Source: SSF26 sp037443945 (GTDB lineage Bacteria > Chloroflexota > Anaerolineae > J102). Taken from it: a DNA stretch of 64,000 nt. How positions within the stretch are numbered: position 1 is the first letter of the stretch; each line of letters begins with the position of its first letter. This document shows, piece after piece, positions 48,975 through 57,402 of this stretch. Made by a program: the position numbers and the translations under genes. The DNA is taken from positions 34,471-98,470 of the forward strand of contig JBBINH010000006.1 of the NCBI GenBank assembly GCA_037443945.1, written 5' to 3'. A model generated the notes under the pieces. That model made no database searches, had not been told where the DNA came from, and saw only the letters and a program-made list of their open reading frames with translations.

Positions 48975-50048
48975 TCAAATCAGTCCTAACCGCGAGTGGT
49001 CGCCTAACGTCAACTTGAGCACACGCGGACGCAGTTGCGAATGGCTTAGCTCCACATACCGCCCGATAAGGCTATCGGCGATGCGTGTGCTGACGTTGAC
49101 GATGCGGCAGTGTTCTAGGATCAGGCTGTGCTCGATCTCGGCGTTTTCGATCAGGCAATCGTGGTAAATCGAGGTGAAGGGGCCGATGTAGCTGTTGATA
49201 ATGCGGGTGCGTTCACCGATAATGGTCGGACCGCGCACCACGCTGTTGATGATCTCGGCACCGGCCTCGACCGTCACCCGTTCATCCACGTGGGAGTCCC
49301 TATCGACAAAACCGGCAATGGAAGGCGTGAGTTCCTCCAGGACCTTGCTGTTGGCGGCCAGCATGTCAACGGGTTTCCCGGTGTCGATCCACCACCCGCG
49401 ATGGATGTACGGGCGCACCCGATAACCCTGGTCCACCAGCCACTGGATGGCGTCGGTGATTTCCAATTCCCCCCGCCAGGAGGGTTGGATTTGGCGCACG
49501 GCCTGATGGATGTGATGGTCGAACATGTAAATACCCACCAAGGCCAGATTACTGCGCGGTTCCCGGGGCTTTTCGACCAAGCGTTTGATGCTCTGGTCGG
49601 GATTGAGTTCGGCCACGCCGTAATGTTGCGGCTCTTCGACGGGCGTAAGCACGATCTGGCAATGGACATCCGAGTTTTCGAACTCCCGGATCAGGCCGCC
49701 GATGCCACCCTGGATAACGTTATCGCCCAGGAACATGACAAAGCGTTCTTCGCCCAGGAATTCGCGGGCGATAAGCACGCAATGGGCCAGGCCCAGAGGG
49801 GCTTCCTGGGGGATGTAGGTGATCTGCGCCTGCCAGCGCCGACCGTTGCCGACGGCATCTTGCACCCGGCGACCGTTTTCGTCCTTGCCGATGACGATGC
49901 CGATGTCGGTGATACCGGCATCGCGCACGGCTTCGATGACGCGAAACAGCACGGGCTTATTGGCCACAGGGATAAGTTGTTTGGCATTCGTGTAGGTGAG
50001 CGGGTACAGGCGCGAGCCTTTCCCGCCGCTGAGGATGAGGGCTTTCAT
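48975..50048 (-). CDS. rfbA: Glucose-1-phosphate thymidylyltransferase, long StrD-like form
   Basis: A 357-residue nucleotidyltransferase. The start MKALILSGGKGSRLYPLTYTNAKQL (nucleotide-binding GGxGxRLxPxT) and VMFLGDNVIQGGIGGLIREF with ERFVMFLGDN are diagnostic. Beyond about residue 240 a left-handed beta-helix tail (GPTIIGERTRIINSYIGPFTSI) is present, as in the longer StrD-type enzymes rather than the ~290-residue RmlA. It activates glucose-1-phosphate to dTDP-glucose for rfbB. I used the ATG at 50048; the open frame continues 25 codons upstream. Confidence 0.9.
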   Translation of the reverse strand: MKALILSGGKGSRLYPLTYTNAKQLIPVANKPVLFRVIEAVRDAGITDIGIVIGKDENGRRVQDAVGNGRRWQAQITYIPQEAPLGLAHCVLIAREFLGEERFVMFLGDNVIQGGIGGLIREFENSDVHCQIVLTPVEEPQHYGVAELNPDQSIKRLVEKPREPRSNLALVGIYMFDHHIHQAVRQIQPSWRGELEITDAIQWLVDQGYRVRPYIHRGWWIDTGKPVDMLAANSKVLEELTPSIAGFVDRDSHVDERVTVEAGAEIINSVVRGPTIIGERTRIINSYIGPFTSIYHDCLIENAEIEHSLILEHCRIVNVSTRIADSLIGRYVELSHSQLRPRVLKLTLGDHSRLGLI

Positions 50049-50153
50049 AAACCTGCACGGGCGGAAGCGAGGAGTTCCAGGGTCGATAGGATTCCCGCAG
50101 TGCGATGGTTTGAGCACGGCCATCGCCTGCGGTCGCGGGCGATGAAGGGACGT

Positions 50154-50813
50154 TCAGTTTTGGCCATAGACACCGTAAGCGCCGGTGTCCACGGCGGCGT
50201 TGGTAAGCACGGCACCGATGAGACGGGCATTGACCTTGGCGAGGAGGTCGCGCGCCCGCCGGGCATGTTCGCGGCGGGTCTGCCCGGCGCTGACAACCAG
50301 CAAGACGCCGTCCACCCGGGTGGCCAGCACCACGGCATCGGTCACGACAATGACCGGAGGGGCATCGAGCAAGACCAGATCGGCCTCGGCCACGAGTTGG
50401 TCCAGGAGGGCCTTCATCCGCGCCGAGGCCAGCAGATCGGCCGGGTTTGGCGGCAACGGCCCACTCGTCATCACCCGCAGATTGGGTATGGCTGTGTTTT
50501 GTAGAGGCAGCGGCGCTTCGGGATTGAGAATGGCCGTTGTCACACCGGCGTTGTTGCTGAGGCCGAACAAGTCATGAAGACGCGGACGGCGCAGATCGCT
50601 GTCGAGCAGAACCACGCGTTTGCCGGTCTGAGCGTGGATGATGCCCAAATTGGCCAGGGTGGTCGATTTGCCTTCGTCGGGAGCCGGGCTGGTCACCAAC
50701 AGCGTGCGCAGGGGATGGTCCAGGCTGGAGAATTCCAGATTGGTGCGCAGACTGCGGTAAGCCTCGGCCTGAGGCGAACGGGCATCGGCAAGGGTGATCA
50801 AAGGGGAAGTCAT
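50154..50813 (-). CDS. CpsD/CapB-type BY-kinase (polysaccharide co-polymerase ATPase)
   Basis: A 219-residue P-loop ATPase. The Walker A variant is VTSPAPDEGKSTTLANLG, Walker A' VVLLDSDLRRPRLHDLFGL follows, and LVLLDAPPVIVVTDAV is the Walker B region. A LADARSPQAEAYRSLRTNLEF motif lies at the start. The tyrosine cluster usual at the C-terminus is reduced to TGAYGVYGQN, with two tyrosines. Such kinases control export and length of exopolysaccharide together with a Wzz-like activator. The start is 9 bases after the stop of the Wzz-like gene upstream. Confidence 0.9.
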   Translation of the reverse strand: MTSPLITLADARSPQAEAYRSLRTNLEFSSLDHPLRTLLVTSPAPDEGKSTTLANLGIIHAQTGKRVVLLDSDLRRPRLHDLFGLSNNAGVTTAILNPEAPLPLQNTAIPNLRVMTSGPLPPNPADLLASARMKALLDQLVAEADLVLLDAPPVIVVTDAVVLATRVDGVLLVVSAGQTRREHARRARDLLAKVNARLIGAVLTNAAVDTGAYGVYGQN

Positions 50814-50822
50814 GGGCGTCTC

Positions 50823-51536
50823 TCACGTCTGGGGCAGGGCGCGACGGACACGGGCCAGGCGGGCCGGACGGGCCGGAGCGCCGGTTCCGGGCGGAATAGC
50901 GCCGAGCACACTCAGACCCAACACCCGTTCGACGTCCTCGGGGGTGCGCAAGATGTCCGCCTCCAGCCATTCCAGCAACACAATGATCAATGCCCCGGCC
51001 AGCGCACCCAGCAGCAAGCCCACCAGCAGATTCACACGCAAATTGGGCCGCCACAGAGGCGCATCGCGGGCATTGTCCACGATGGAGACATCGATCCGAT
51101 CGCGCTTGTCTTGCTGTTGATTCCAGGCTTCGCGCTCATCGACAAAAATCTGCGCCATCGTCTGCACGATGGTGATGGCCGTGCGCGGGTCGGCGTCCTT
51201 GGCCACAATCTCGATCAGGAAGCGGTCCGGTTCGGGGTTGGCCTCGACTTCGGCCAGGAGCTCGTAGGAGTTCATATCGAGTTGGGCCTGATCGATCACC
51301 CGTTGGGCCATGCGGTGGGTCAGAAGCTGGGTCTGGAAATTGCGCAGCAGGTCTTTGGTCGAATTGCTCAAACCCCAATCGGCGCGGGCGGGCACCACGC
51401 TGACCAGAATACGGGCGCGGTAGATGGGCTGTTGGAAGCGGCTGAAGCCAAAGGCGGCAACGGCCGCCACGATAGCCGTTAACAGAAGGATCCAACCGCG
51501 ACGGCGAAGGATACGAACATAGGCCTGGATTTCCAT
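50823..51536 (-). CDS. Wzz-like chain-length/transmembrane activator protein 1
   Basis: A 237-residue protein with N-terminal MEIQAYVRILRRRGWILLLTAIVAA (one transmembrane segment), a periplasmic/extracytoplasmic domain with RILVSVVPARADWGLSNSTKDLL and SYELLAEVEANPEPDRFLIEI, and a second membrane segment near residues 185-205 (VNLLVGLLLGALAGALIIVLLE). A proline-rich cytoplasmic tail follows. It is the likely membrane partner of the adjacent CpsD kinase. The ATG at 51536 was chosen over the longer frame. Confidence 0.8.
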   Translation of the reverse strand: MEIQAYVRILRRRGWILLLTAIVAAVAAFGFSRFQQPIYRARILVSVVPARADWGLSNSTKDLLRNFQTQLLTHRMAQRVIDQAQLDMNSYELLAEVEANPEPDRFLIEIVAKDADPRTAITIVQTMAQIFVDEREAWNQQQDKRDRIDVSIVDNARDAPLWRPNLRVNLLVGLLLGALAGALIIVLLEWLEADILRTPEDVERVLGLSVLGAIPPGTGAPARPARLARVRRALPQT

Positions 51537-51667
51537 GGCAAAACTCCTTACAAAACGTACCAAACCCGGAGCGGACCGGGTAGGATGGTTCTCATTCTAT
51601 CACAGAAGGACCCCATGCCCTGCAAAGTGGTTCCCCACGGCAAGACAGAACCGCGGACCATGGCGCC

Positions 51668-52354
51668 CTAACGCCGGGGGATTTCGCCGAGCACGGGAAT
51701 GCCCAGGGCCTCCAGATGGCCCCGCTCGTGCACGCGGTCATCGAGATACTCCCATAAGAAGGCCAGGAGAACCCCTGCCACCAACGCCAGGAACAAACGT
51801 AAGGGCAGGTCCAGGCGTTGGCGTAGGCTCGGTCCCACCGGGGCAACCGAATTGCGATTGACCAGGGCCACGGCCCCGCGTTCCGCCAGCAAGCGCGGCA
51901 TAAAGAGATGACCGGCCTCGGCCATGGTGGCGATGACGGCATCGGCGATGGCCTCGAGCTGGGTCGGGTCGGAGCCTACCACCGTCACCTGCAGGATGCG
52001 ATGGAGTTTACCGGTTTGGGTGGAACCCTGGATGACGCCCGGTGCCACGACGATGTGGCGGTCGGCCAGCCGTCGGGATACCTCGGCGGCGAATTCGGAG
52101 CCTTTGACGATCTCGGCGAAATCATCGATCAGATACTCCGAGGCCAGGGCCGTGTAATAGCCATCGTAATCGTAATGCTCGCCCGTTGCCAGAGGGCGAA
52201 CACCCACACTGAAGGCCATGCTGAGGGCATAGGTGGGCGGCCGGGGCTGCCAGGGCCGGGTCGTGAGCAGACTCAGCGCCAGGGTGAGCAGCACAAGGGC
52301 CGTCGGGATCCACCGACGTCGACGCAGGATGCCGAGGTAAATGCGCAATTCCAT
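51668..52354 (-). CDS. Wzz-like chain-length protein 2
   Basis: A 228-residue protein with similar architecture to the preceding gene: MELRIYLGILRRRRWIPTALVLL at the N-terminus and LRLFLALVAGVLLAFLWEYLDDRVHERGHLEALGIPVLGEIP at the C-terminus. The two have parallel starts (VRILRRRGWI/LGILRRRRWI) and ends (VLGLSVLGAIP/ALGIPVLGEIP), so they likely arose by duplication. The intervening domain is diverged. It lies 131 bases upstream of the first Wzz gene. Confidence 0.75.
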   Translation of the reverse strand: MELRIYLGILRRRRWIPTALVLLTLALSLLTTRPWQPRPPTYALSMAFSVGVRPLATGEHYDYDGYYTALASEYLIDDFAEIVKGSEFAAEVSRRLADRHIVVAPGVIQGSTQTGKLHRILQVTVVGSDPTQLEAIADAVIATMAEAGHLFMPRLLAERGAVALVNRNSVAPVGPSLRQRLDLPLRLFLALVAGVLLAFLWEYLDDRVHERGHLEALGIPVLGEIPRR

Positions 52355-52471
52355 CGTGCGCCAAGTGTGAGCCATGACGCGATGGCTGTCAAATTCGCCG
52401 ACCGCCATAAAGCAGGCCGGGGCGAGGAGCCGAGCCGACACCCGGTCAGGCTCGGTTTTGACGGCAAGCGC

Positions 52472-55400
52472 TTATTCTATCACCACGCAGCCTGCGCCTA
52501 ACAAACGCTCCAGATCGGCCAGCAGGGCCGGACAATAGCCGGTGGTATCGTTGGGGAAGGTGCATTCGAACTCATCGCCCAGCCGGATGACAAAGCGATC
52601 CTGCCCCGGATAGCGCCGCAGGGTCTGCACGACTTCGGTCAGGCGACGGCTATCTTCTTCCCCACGGCCCCGGCGCACAAAATGGATGCGCAACCGTCGC
52701 GGGGTCATGGACGGCGCCGTGCGCACCGCTGCCTGACCGTTGTCGGCTCTCCAAGACGGTTGCCACTCCGATGGCGCACCTTCCAACCACGGTTCCTCCT
52801 CGGCGTCGTCCGCCAGGTACATCAACGCCGGTTCCGTCATCTCCGCCAGCGCAGCAGGCGGGGGATAGGCCAGATCCGGGGTTGCGCTTAGACTCTGGGC
52901 CGGTGTCGCATAGCTAAAACTATCGGTGATCTGTTCGGCGATCACACCGACCCGGTCCTGGCGTACATCCACCTTGCCCCGCACCAACACGACCGCGCCC
53001 TCCTGCAACAGCTCCGCCGGGGTGGCCGCCAGGACTTTGGGAAAAACGGTGACATCGCACTTGCCCTGCAGATCCTCCAGGGTCAGAAAGGCCATAGGCT
53101 CGCCGCCCTTGGTTTGCAACCGGCGTATACCGGCGATCATCCCGGCCAGAGTCACCATCTTACCCTTGAGGGCCGGCGACAGTTCGTTGCACAGACAGGT
53201 GACCACACGCCGATAGTCGGCCGTCACCCGACGCAAGGGATGGTCGGAGACATACACGCCCAGCAATTCCTTTTCCCAATCGAGCTTTTGCTTGGGCGAG
53301 ACCGGCTCGACATCGGGTGGGGGATCGAAGAGCGAGTCCACCACGGGCCGGGTACCACCCAGATCGGCCAGATCGAACAAGCTGGCCTGACCGATGGCCC
53401 GCGCCTCCCACACGCGCGCCGAAAGGGTCATCATGCGATCGAGTACGGCCAGAGCGGTAGCCCGATCGCAGAGGGTGTCAAAGGCGCCGACCTTGATCAG
53501 GCATTCCAGAACCCGCTTGTTGAGCAAACGCAGGTCCACCCGGCGACAAAAATCCTCTAACGACGTGAAGGGACCACCCTCCTCCCGTGCCCGCAAGATG
53601 GCGGCAATGGCGCCCTCGCCCACGTTTTTGATGGCGCCCAGCCCGTAGCGAATGGCGGCACGTGGCGGTACGGGGAAGGGATAGCGCAATTGCGGGTCGC
53701 GTTCGGCCGGAGGAGCGTTGGCAGGAAGCTGTTGCAGGGTGAAATCCATGCCGCTTTCGTTGATATCGGGGGGCAAAACCTGAATGCCCATCCGTCGGCA
53801 TTCGTGGATGGTCGTGACGACTTTGTCCGTCTTCTCTCGTTCCACCAGCAACAGCGCGGCCATGTACTCGAGGGGATAATGGGCTTTGAGAAAGGCCGTC
53901 TGCACGGTGATCAGGGCGTAATCGGCGCCATGGGCTTTGGGAAAACCATAACGGGCGAAGGCCTCGATGTCGTCGAAGATCTGGTTCATCGTGGCTTCGT
54001 CGATGCCCCGGGCCAGCGCGCCTTTGACCATCTGGCTGCGGTGTTTGAGCAGCTCTTTTTCCTTCTTTTTGGCCACGGCCTTACGCATGAAATCGGCCTC
54101 CGAAGCCGTGTAACCGGCTAAATCCGTAGCCACGCGCATGATCTGCTCTTGATAGACGATGATGCCATAGGTTTCGGCCAGGATGGGCTCCAACAAGGGG
54201 TGATGGTAACGCACCTCTTCCTGACCGTGCATACGGCGGATGAAATTCGGGATGTACTCCAGCGGACCGGGCCGATAAAGAGAGACCACGGCCATGATGT
54301 GTTGGAAACGGGTGGGGCGCATCTCCGTCAGGATGCGCCGCATCCCCGGACTTTCCACCTGAAAGATGCCGGTCACTTCGCCGCTGGAAAGGAGTTTGTA
54401 GGCCTCGGGGTCATCGGCCGGAATGGTTTGCAAGGTGTAGGTAACGCCATGCCGTTCCTTGATCAACCGTGCCGCCTCACGCATGATGGTCAGCGTGGCC
54501 AGGCCCAGGAAATCCACCTTCAACAGGCCCAGGGACTCGCAGATGGGGAACTCGTACTGCACTACCGTCTCGGTCACAACGGCCTTTTGCGGCCGCATGA
54601 CCGGCACCAGCTCGGTCAGGGGTTGGTCGGTGATGATGACGGCGGCCGCATGGGTCGAAACATGGCGGGCCGTGCCTTCGAGTTGCATGGCCGCATCGAT
54701 CACCCGTCGCACGCGTTCATCACGCTCATAGAGCTGCTTCAACTCGGCCGAGTAGACATCGCTCTCCGGGTCCAGACAATCGGCCAGGGTGACGTTCTTG
54801 CCGGGAATGGCCGGGATGAGTTGGGCCAGCCGGTTGACCTCGGTCGGTGTCATCTCGAAAGCCCGTCCCACATCATGCACGGCGGCACGCGCCTTCATCC
54901 GGCCAAAAGCGACGATTTGCGCCACGTGATCGGCCCCGTACTTCTCGATGGTGTAACGGATCATCGTCTCGCGCGAGTCGTCGGGGATATCCAGGTCAAA
55001 ATCGGGCATGGAAACGCGACCCGGATTGAGAAAACGCTCGAAAATGAGGTCGTGCTCCAGGGGATCGATCAGGGTGATGCCGATGGCATAGGCCACAATG
55101 GACCCGGCGCCCGAACCACGCACGTTCCACCAGATGTTGCGCGCCTTCATGGCCTGACACAGGTCCCAGACGATGATGAAGTAAACGTCGAAACCCATGT
55201 CATGGATGATTTTCAGCTCTTTTTCGGCCCGTTCGACCACAACCGGATCGGTGGCGCGTGGTCCATAACGCTCGCGCAGCCCCTCGTAGGTCAGATGGCG
55301 CAAAAACGACTCGTAGGTATAACCGGGCGGGATGGGGATGTCGGGCAGATGGAAACGACCGTCTTCGACATCGACGTCGCACATCTCGGCGATGAGCAAC

Positions 55401-56230
55401 GAATTGGTGAAGGCTTCGGGAGGCAGATCGAAGTAGGGCCGAAAAGCGGCTTCGAGCTCGGCCCGGGACTTGAGGTAATAGCTGGGGTCGGCATAACGCA
55501 TGCGCTTTTCGGCGCTTTTGAGCGCGCCGGTCTGCACGCACAACAGGGTGTCGTGGGCATCGGCGTCGGTGGCGCGAGCATAGTGGACATCGTTGGTCAC
55601 CACCAGGCGCACATCGTGGCTTTTAGCCCATGCCAGCAGGGTGCGGTTGACCTGCCGGAGCTGGGGAATGTTGTGTTCCTGCAGCTCGACGAAAAAGCGA
55701 TCGCGACCGAAGAGATCGCGAAACCGCCGAAACCATTCCAGAGCCTTCTTTTCGTCGGGTGGACCGTTTTCATCGCTCAGCAGCGCCGGCACGGTGGCGG
55801 CCAGACATCCCGTCGTCGTGATCAGGCCGTCGGCATGACGGGCCAGGCAATCGAAGTCCAGACGCGGTTTGTAATAGTAGCCTTCGGTCTGGGCCAGAGA
55901 AGCGAGCTTGATCAGGTTCTTGTAGCCTGTCTGGTCGGCTGCCAGCAAAAGGAGATGGTAGTTGTCCTTGTCCAATTCGGGATCACGACCGCTCATGGGA
56001 CGGCCCGGCGCCGTGATGTAGGCCTCCATGCCCACGATGGGTCTGATGCCGGCCGCTTTGGCCGCACGATGAAAGGGGATGACGCCGTGCATGACGCCGT
56101 GATCGGTCAAGGCCAAAGCCGGTTGCCCTAAGCCGGCCGCTACGGCCACCAGATCGTTAACGTTGGCCAGGCCGTCGAGGAGCGAAAACTCGCTGTGGAC
56201 ATGCAGATGGACGAAACCGTCGCCGGACAT
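52472..56230 (-). CDS. dnaE: DNA polymerase III subunit alpha
   Basis: A 1252-residue replicative polymerase of the DnaE1 type. The PHP domain starts FVHLHVHSEFSLLDGLANV and continues ALTDHGVMHGV. The polymerase active site is MPDFDLDIPDDSRETMIRY, with VRGSGAGSIVAYAIGITLIDPLEHDLIFERFLNPGRVSMPDF before it. KAHGADYALITVQTAFLKAHYPLEYMAALL and a helix-hairpin-helix region follow, then an OB-fold (MVTLAGMIAGIRRLQTKGGEPMAFLTLEDLQG) and a C-terminal beta-binding/tau-binding part. Length is in the normal range (about 1160-1250). No other replication gene is adjacent. Confidence 0.96.
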   Translation of the reverse strand: MSGDGFVHLHVHSEFSLLDGLANVNDLVAVAAGLGQPALALTDHGVMHGVIPFHRAAKAAGIRPIVGMEAYITAPGRPMSGRDPELDKDNYHLLLLAADQTGYKNLIKLASLAQTEGYYYKPRLDFDCLARHADGLITTTGCLAATVPALLSDENGPPDEKKALEWFRRFRDLFGRDRFFVELQEHNIPQLRQVNRTLLAWAKSHDVRLVVTNDVHYARATDADAHDTLLCVQTGALKSAEKRMRYADPSYYLKSRAELEAAFRPYFDLPPEAFTNSLLIAEMCDVDVEDGRFHLPDIPIPPGYTYESFLRHLTYEGLRERYGPRATDPVVVERAEKELKIIHDMGFDVYFIIVWDLCQAMKARNIWWNVRGSGAGSIVAYAIGITLIDPLEHDLIFERFLNPGRVSMPDFDLDIPDDSRETMIRYTIEKYGADHVAQIVAFGRMKARAAVHDVGRAFEMTPTEVNRLAQLIPAIPGKNVTLADCLDPESDVYSAELKQLYERDERVRRVIDAAMQLEGTARHVSTHAAAVIITDQPLTELVPVMRPQKAVVTETVVQYEFPICESLGLLKVDFLGLATLTIMREAARLIKERHGVTYTLQTIPADDPEAYKLLSSGEVTGIFQVESPGMRRILTEMRPTRFQHIMAVVSLYRPGPLEYIPNFIRRMHGQEEVRYHHPLLEPILAETYGIIVYQEQIMRVATDLAGYTASEADFMRKAVAKKKEKELLKHRSQMVKGALARGIDEATMNQIFDDIEAFARYGFPKAHGADYALITVQTAFLKAHYPLEYMAALLLVEREKTDKVVTTIHECRRMGIQVLPPDINESGMDFTLQQLPANAPPAERDPQLRYPFPVPPRAAIRYGLGAIKNVGEGAIAAILRAREEGGPFTSLEDFCRRVDLRLLNKRVLECLIKVGAFDTLCDRATALAVLDRMMTLSARVWEARAIGQASLFDLADLGGTRPVVDSLFDPPPDVEPVSPKQKLDWEKELLGVYVSDHPLRRVTADYRRVVTCLCNELSPALKGKMVTLAGMIAGIRRLQTKGGEPMAFLTLEDLQGKCDVTVFPKVLAATPAELLQEGAVVLVRGKVDVRQDRVGVIAEQITDSFSYATPAQSLSATPDLAYPPPAALAEMTEPALMYLADDAEEEPWLEGAPSEWQPSWRADNGQAAVRTAPSMTPRRLRIHFVRRGRGEEDSRRLTEVVQTLRRYPGQDRFVIRLGDEFECTFPNDTTGYCPALLADLERLLGAGCVVIE

Positions 56231-56454
56231 AGGCCAGAACCAAAAAGGGAACGCAACAAGCCACCAGGAGAACCCGGACCGACATTATAACCGGGGCCGA
56301 GGGCGTCCCCAAGGGCAGGAGAGACGGTTCCGGAGTGTGTTGGCGCAAGAGGGGCAGGCAGGCATAACGTTCAAACGTTCTCACCAACAAAAGATAGAAC
56401 CGAGTCGGGCAGGAGGCCCGGTCTTGCGGCGGGCAGATCGCCTTGAGCGCCTCT

Positions 56455-57294
56455 CTACGAGCGCCGGCGACGACGTTGACCCGCCTGGCGTGGCGCCGAT
56501 CGCCCCGAATCCGGTCGAGGCGACACCGGTTTCAAGGCCGGCGACACCATGTCCACGGCCCCGGCATACGGCGAGCGCAGATGGACCGGTTCGGCCTCCA
56601 CCCGTCGCAGGCGGATGTTGAACATCTCGACCATCACCGAAAAGGCCATGGCGAAGTAGATATAGCCTTTCGGAATGTGCAGCCCCAGGCTCTCGGCGAC
56701 CAAGGTAAATCCGATCAGCAGGAGAAAGCTCAGGGCCAGCATTTTGACGGTGGGATGACGCTCGACAAAGGCGCTGATCGGATTGACCGCCATCAGCATA
56801 ATGAGCACGGCCACAACAACGGCAGCGATCATCACCCAAAGCTGATTCGCCATGCCCACGGCCGTGATCACCGAGTCCAGGGAGAAAACGATATCGAGGA
56901 GCATGATCTGCAAGACGACATTCCCGAAGCCGGTAACCTGGGCCGTTCGCGTGGCATGGGCACCTTCGAGCTTTTCGTGGATTTCGTAGGTGCTCTTGGC
57001 CAGGAGGAAAAGACCCCCGCCCAATAAGATCAGATCGCGACCGCTGACCTCATGGCCGAGAACGGCAAAAAGCGGCTGTTGCAGGCGGATGATCCACGCC
57101 AGCGAAAGCAAGAGCAGCAGGCGACTGCCCATCGCTAACAACAGGCCAACCTGACGGCCGCGCGCTTGCTGGTGGACGGGCAACTTCGAGGACAGAATAG
57201 AAATGAAGATGATGTTATCGATACCCAGGACGATTTCCAGCACCGTCAAGGTAAGCAGGGCCAGCCAGGCATCCGATTGGAAGAGACCGTTCAT
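56455..57294 (-). CDS. TerC-family integral membrane protein
   Basis: A 279-residue membrane protein with about seven hydrophobic segments. The family core is visible: LTVLEIVLGIDNIIFISILSSKLP (DN-containing signature), GLLLAMGSRLLLLLSLAWI, LLGGGLFLLAKSTYEIHEKLE, and IMLLDIVFSLDSVITAVGMANQLWVM (acidic motif SLDS). C-terminal residues after about 245 are basic and disordered. TerC proteins are implicated in metal (manganese) export and tellurite resistance. It is separated from dnaE by a 224-base gap with no feature. Confidence 0.9.
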   Translation of the reverse strand: MNGLFQSDAWLALLTLTVLEIVLGIDNIIFISILSSKLPVHQQARGRQVGLLLAMGSRLLLLLSLAWIIRLQQPLFAVLGHEVSGRDLILLGGGLFLLAKSTYEIHEKLEGAHATRTAQVTGFGNVVLQIMLLDIVFSLDSVITAVGMANQLWVMIAAVVVAVLIMLMAVNPISAFVERHPTVKMLALSFLLLIGFTLVAESLGLHIPKGYIYFAMAFSVMVEMFNIRLRRVEAEPVHLRSPYAGAVDMVSPALKPVSPRPDSGRSAPRQAGQRRRRRS

Positions 57295-57329
57295 GGCGAG
57301 TTAGAACCGCATGGCAAATAGGCGAATGT

Positions 57330-57360
57330 AAAGGCCGGCCTCGCCCAGAGGCCGGCCTTT
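57330..57360 (-). terminator. Intrinsic terminator after the S8 protease
   Basis: A perfect 13-bp stem (AAAGGCCGGCCTC/GAGGCCGGCCTTT) with a five-base loop lies 42 bases downstream of the protease stop. On the minus strand it ends in TTTACATT, a short U-rich tail. Confidence 0.7.
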
Positions 57361-57402
57361 GCACCAAGAAAGAACGCACCGGGATAAGCCCCGGCATACC
57401 TC

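Noticed and set aside
54149..56131. 660-codon plus-strand open frame within dnaE
   Set aside because: Antisense shadow of dnaE; repetitive Gly/Gln/His composition and no family.
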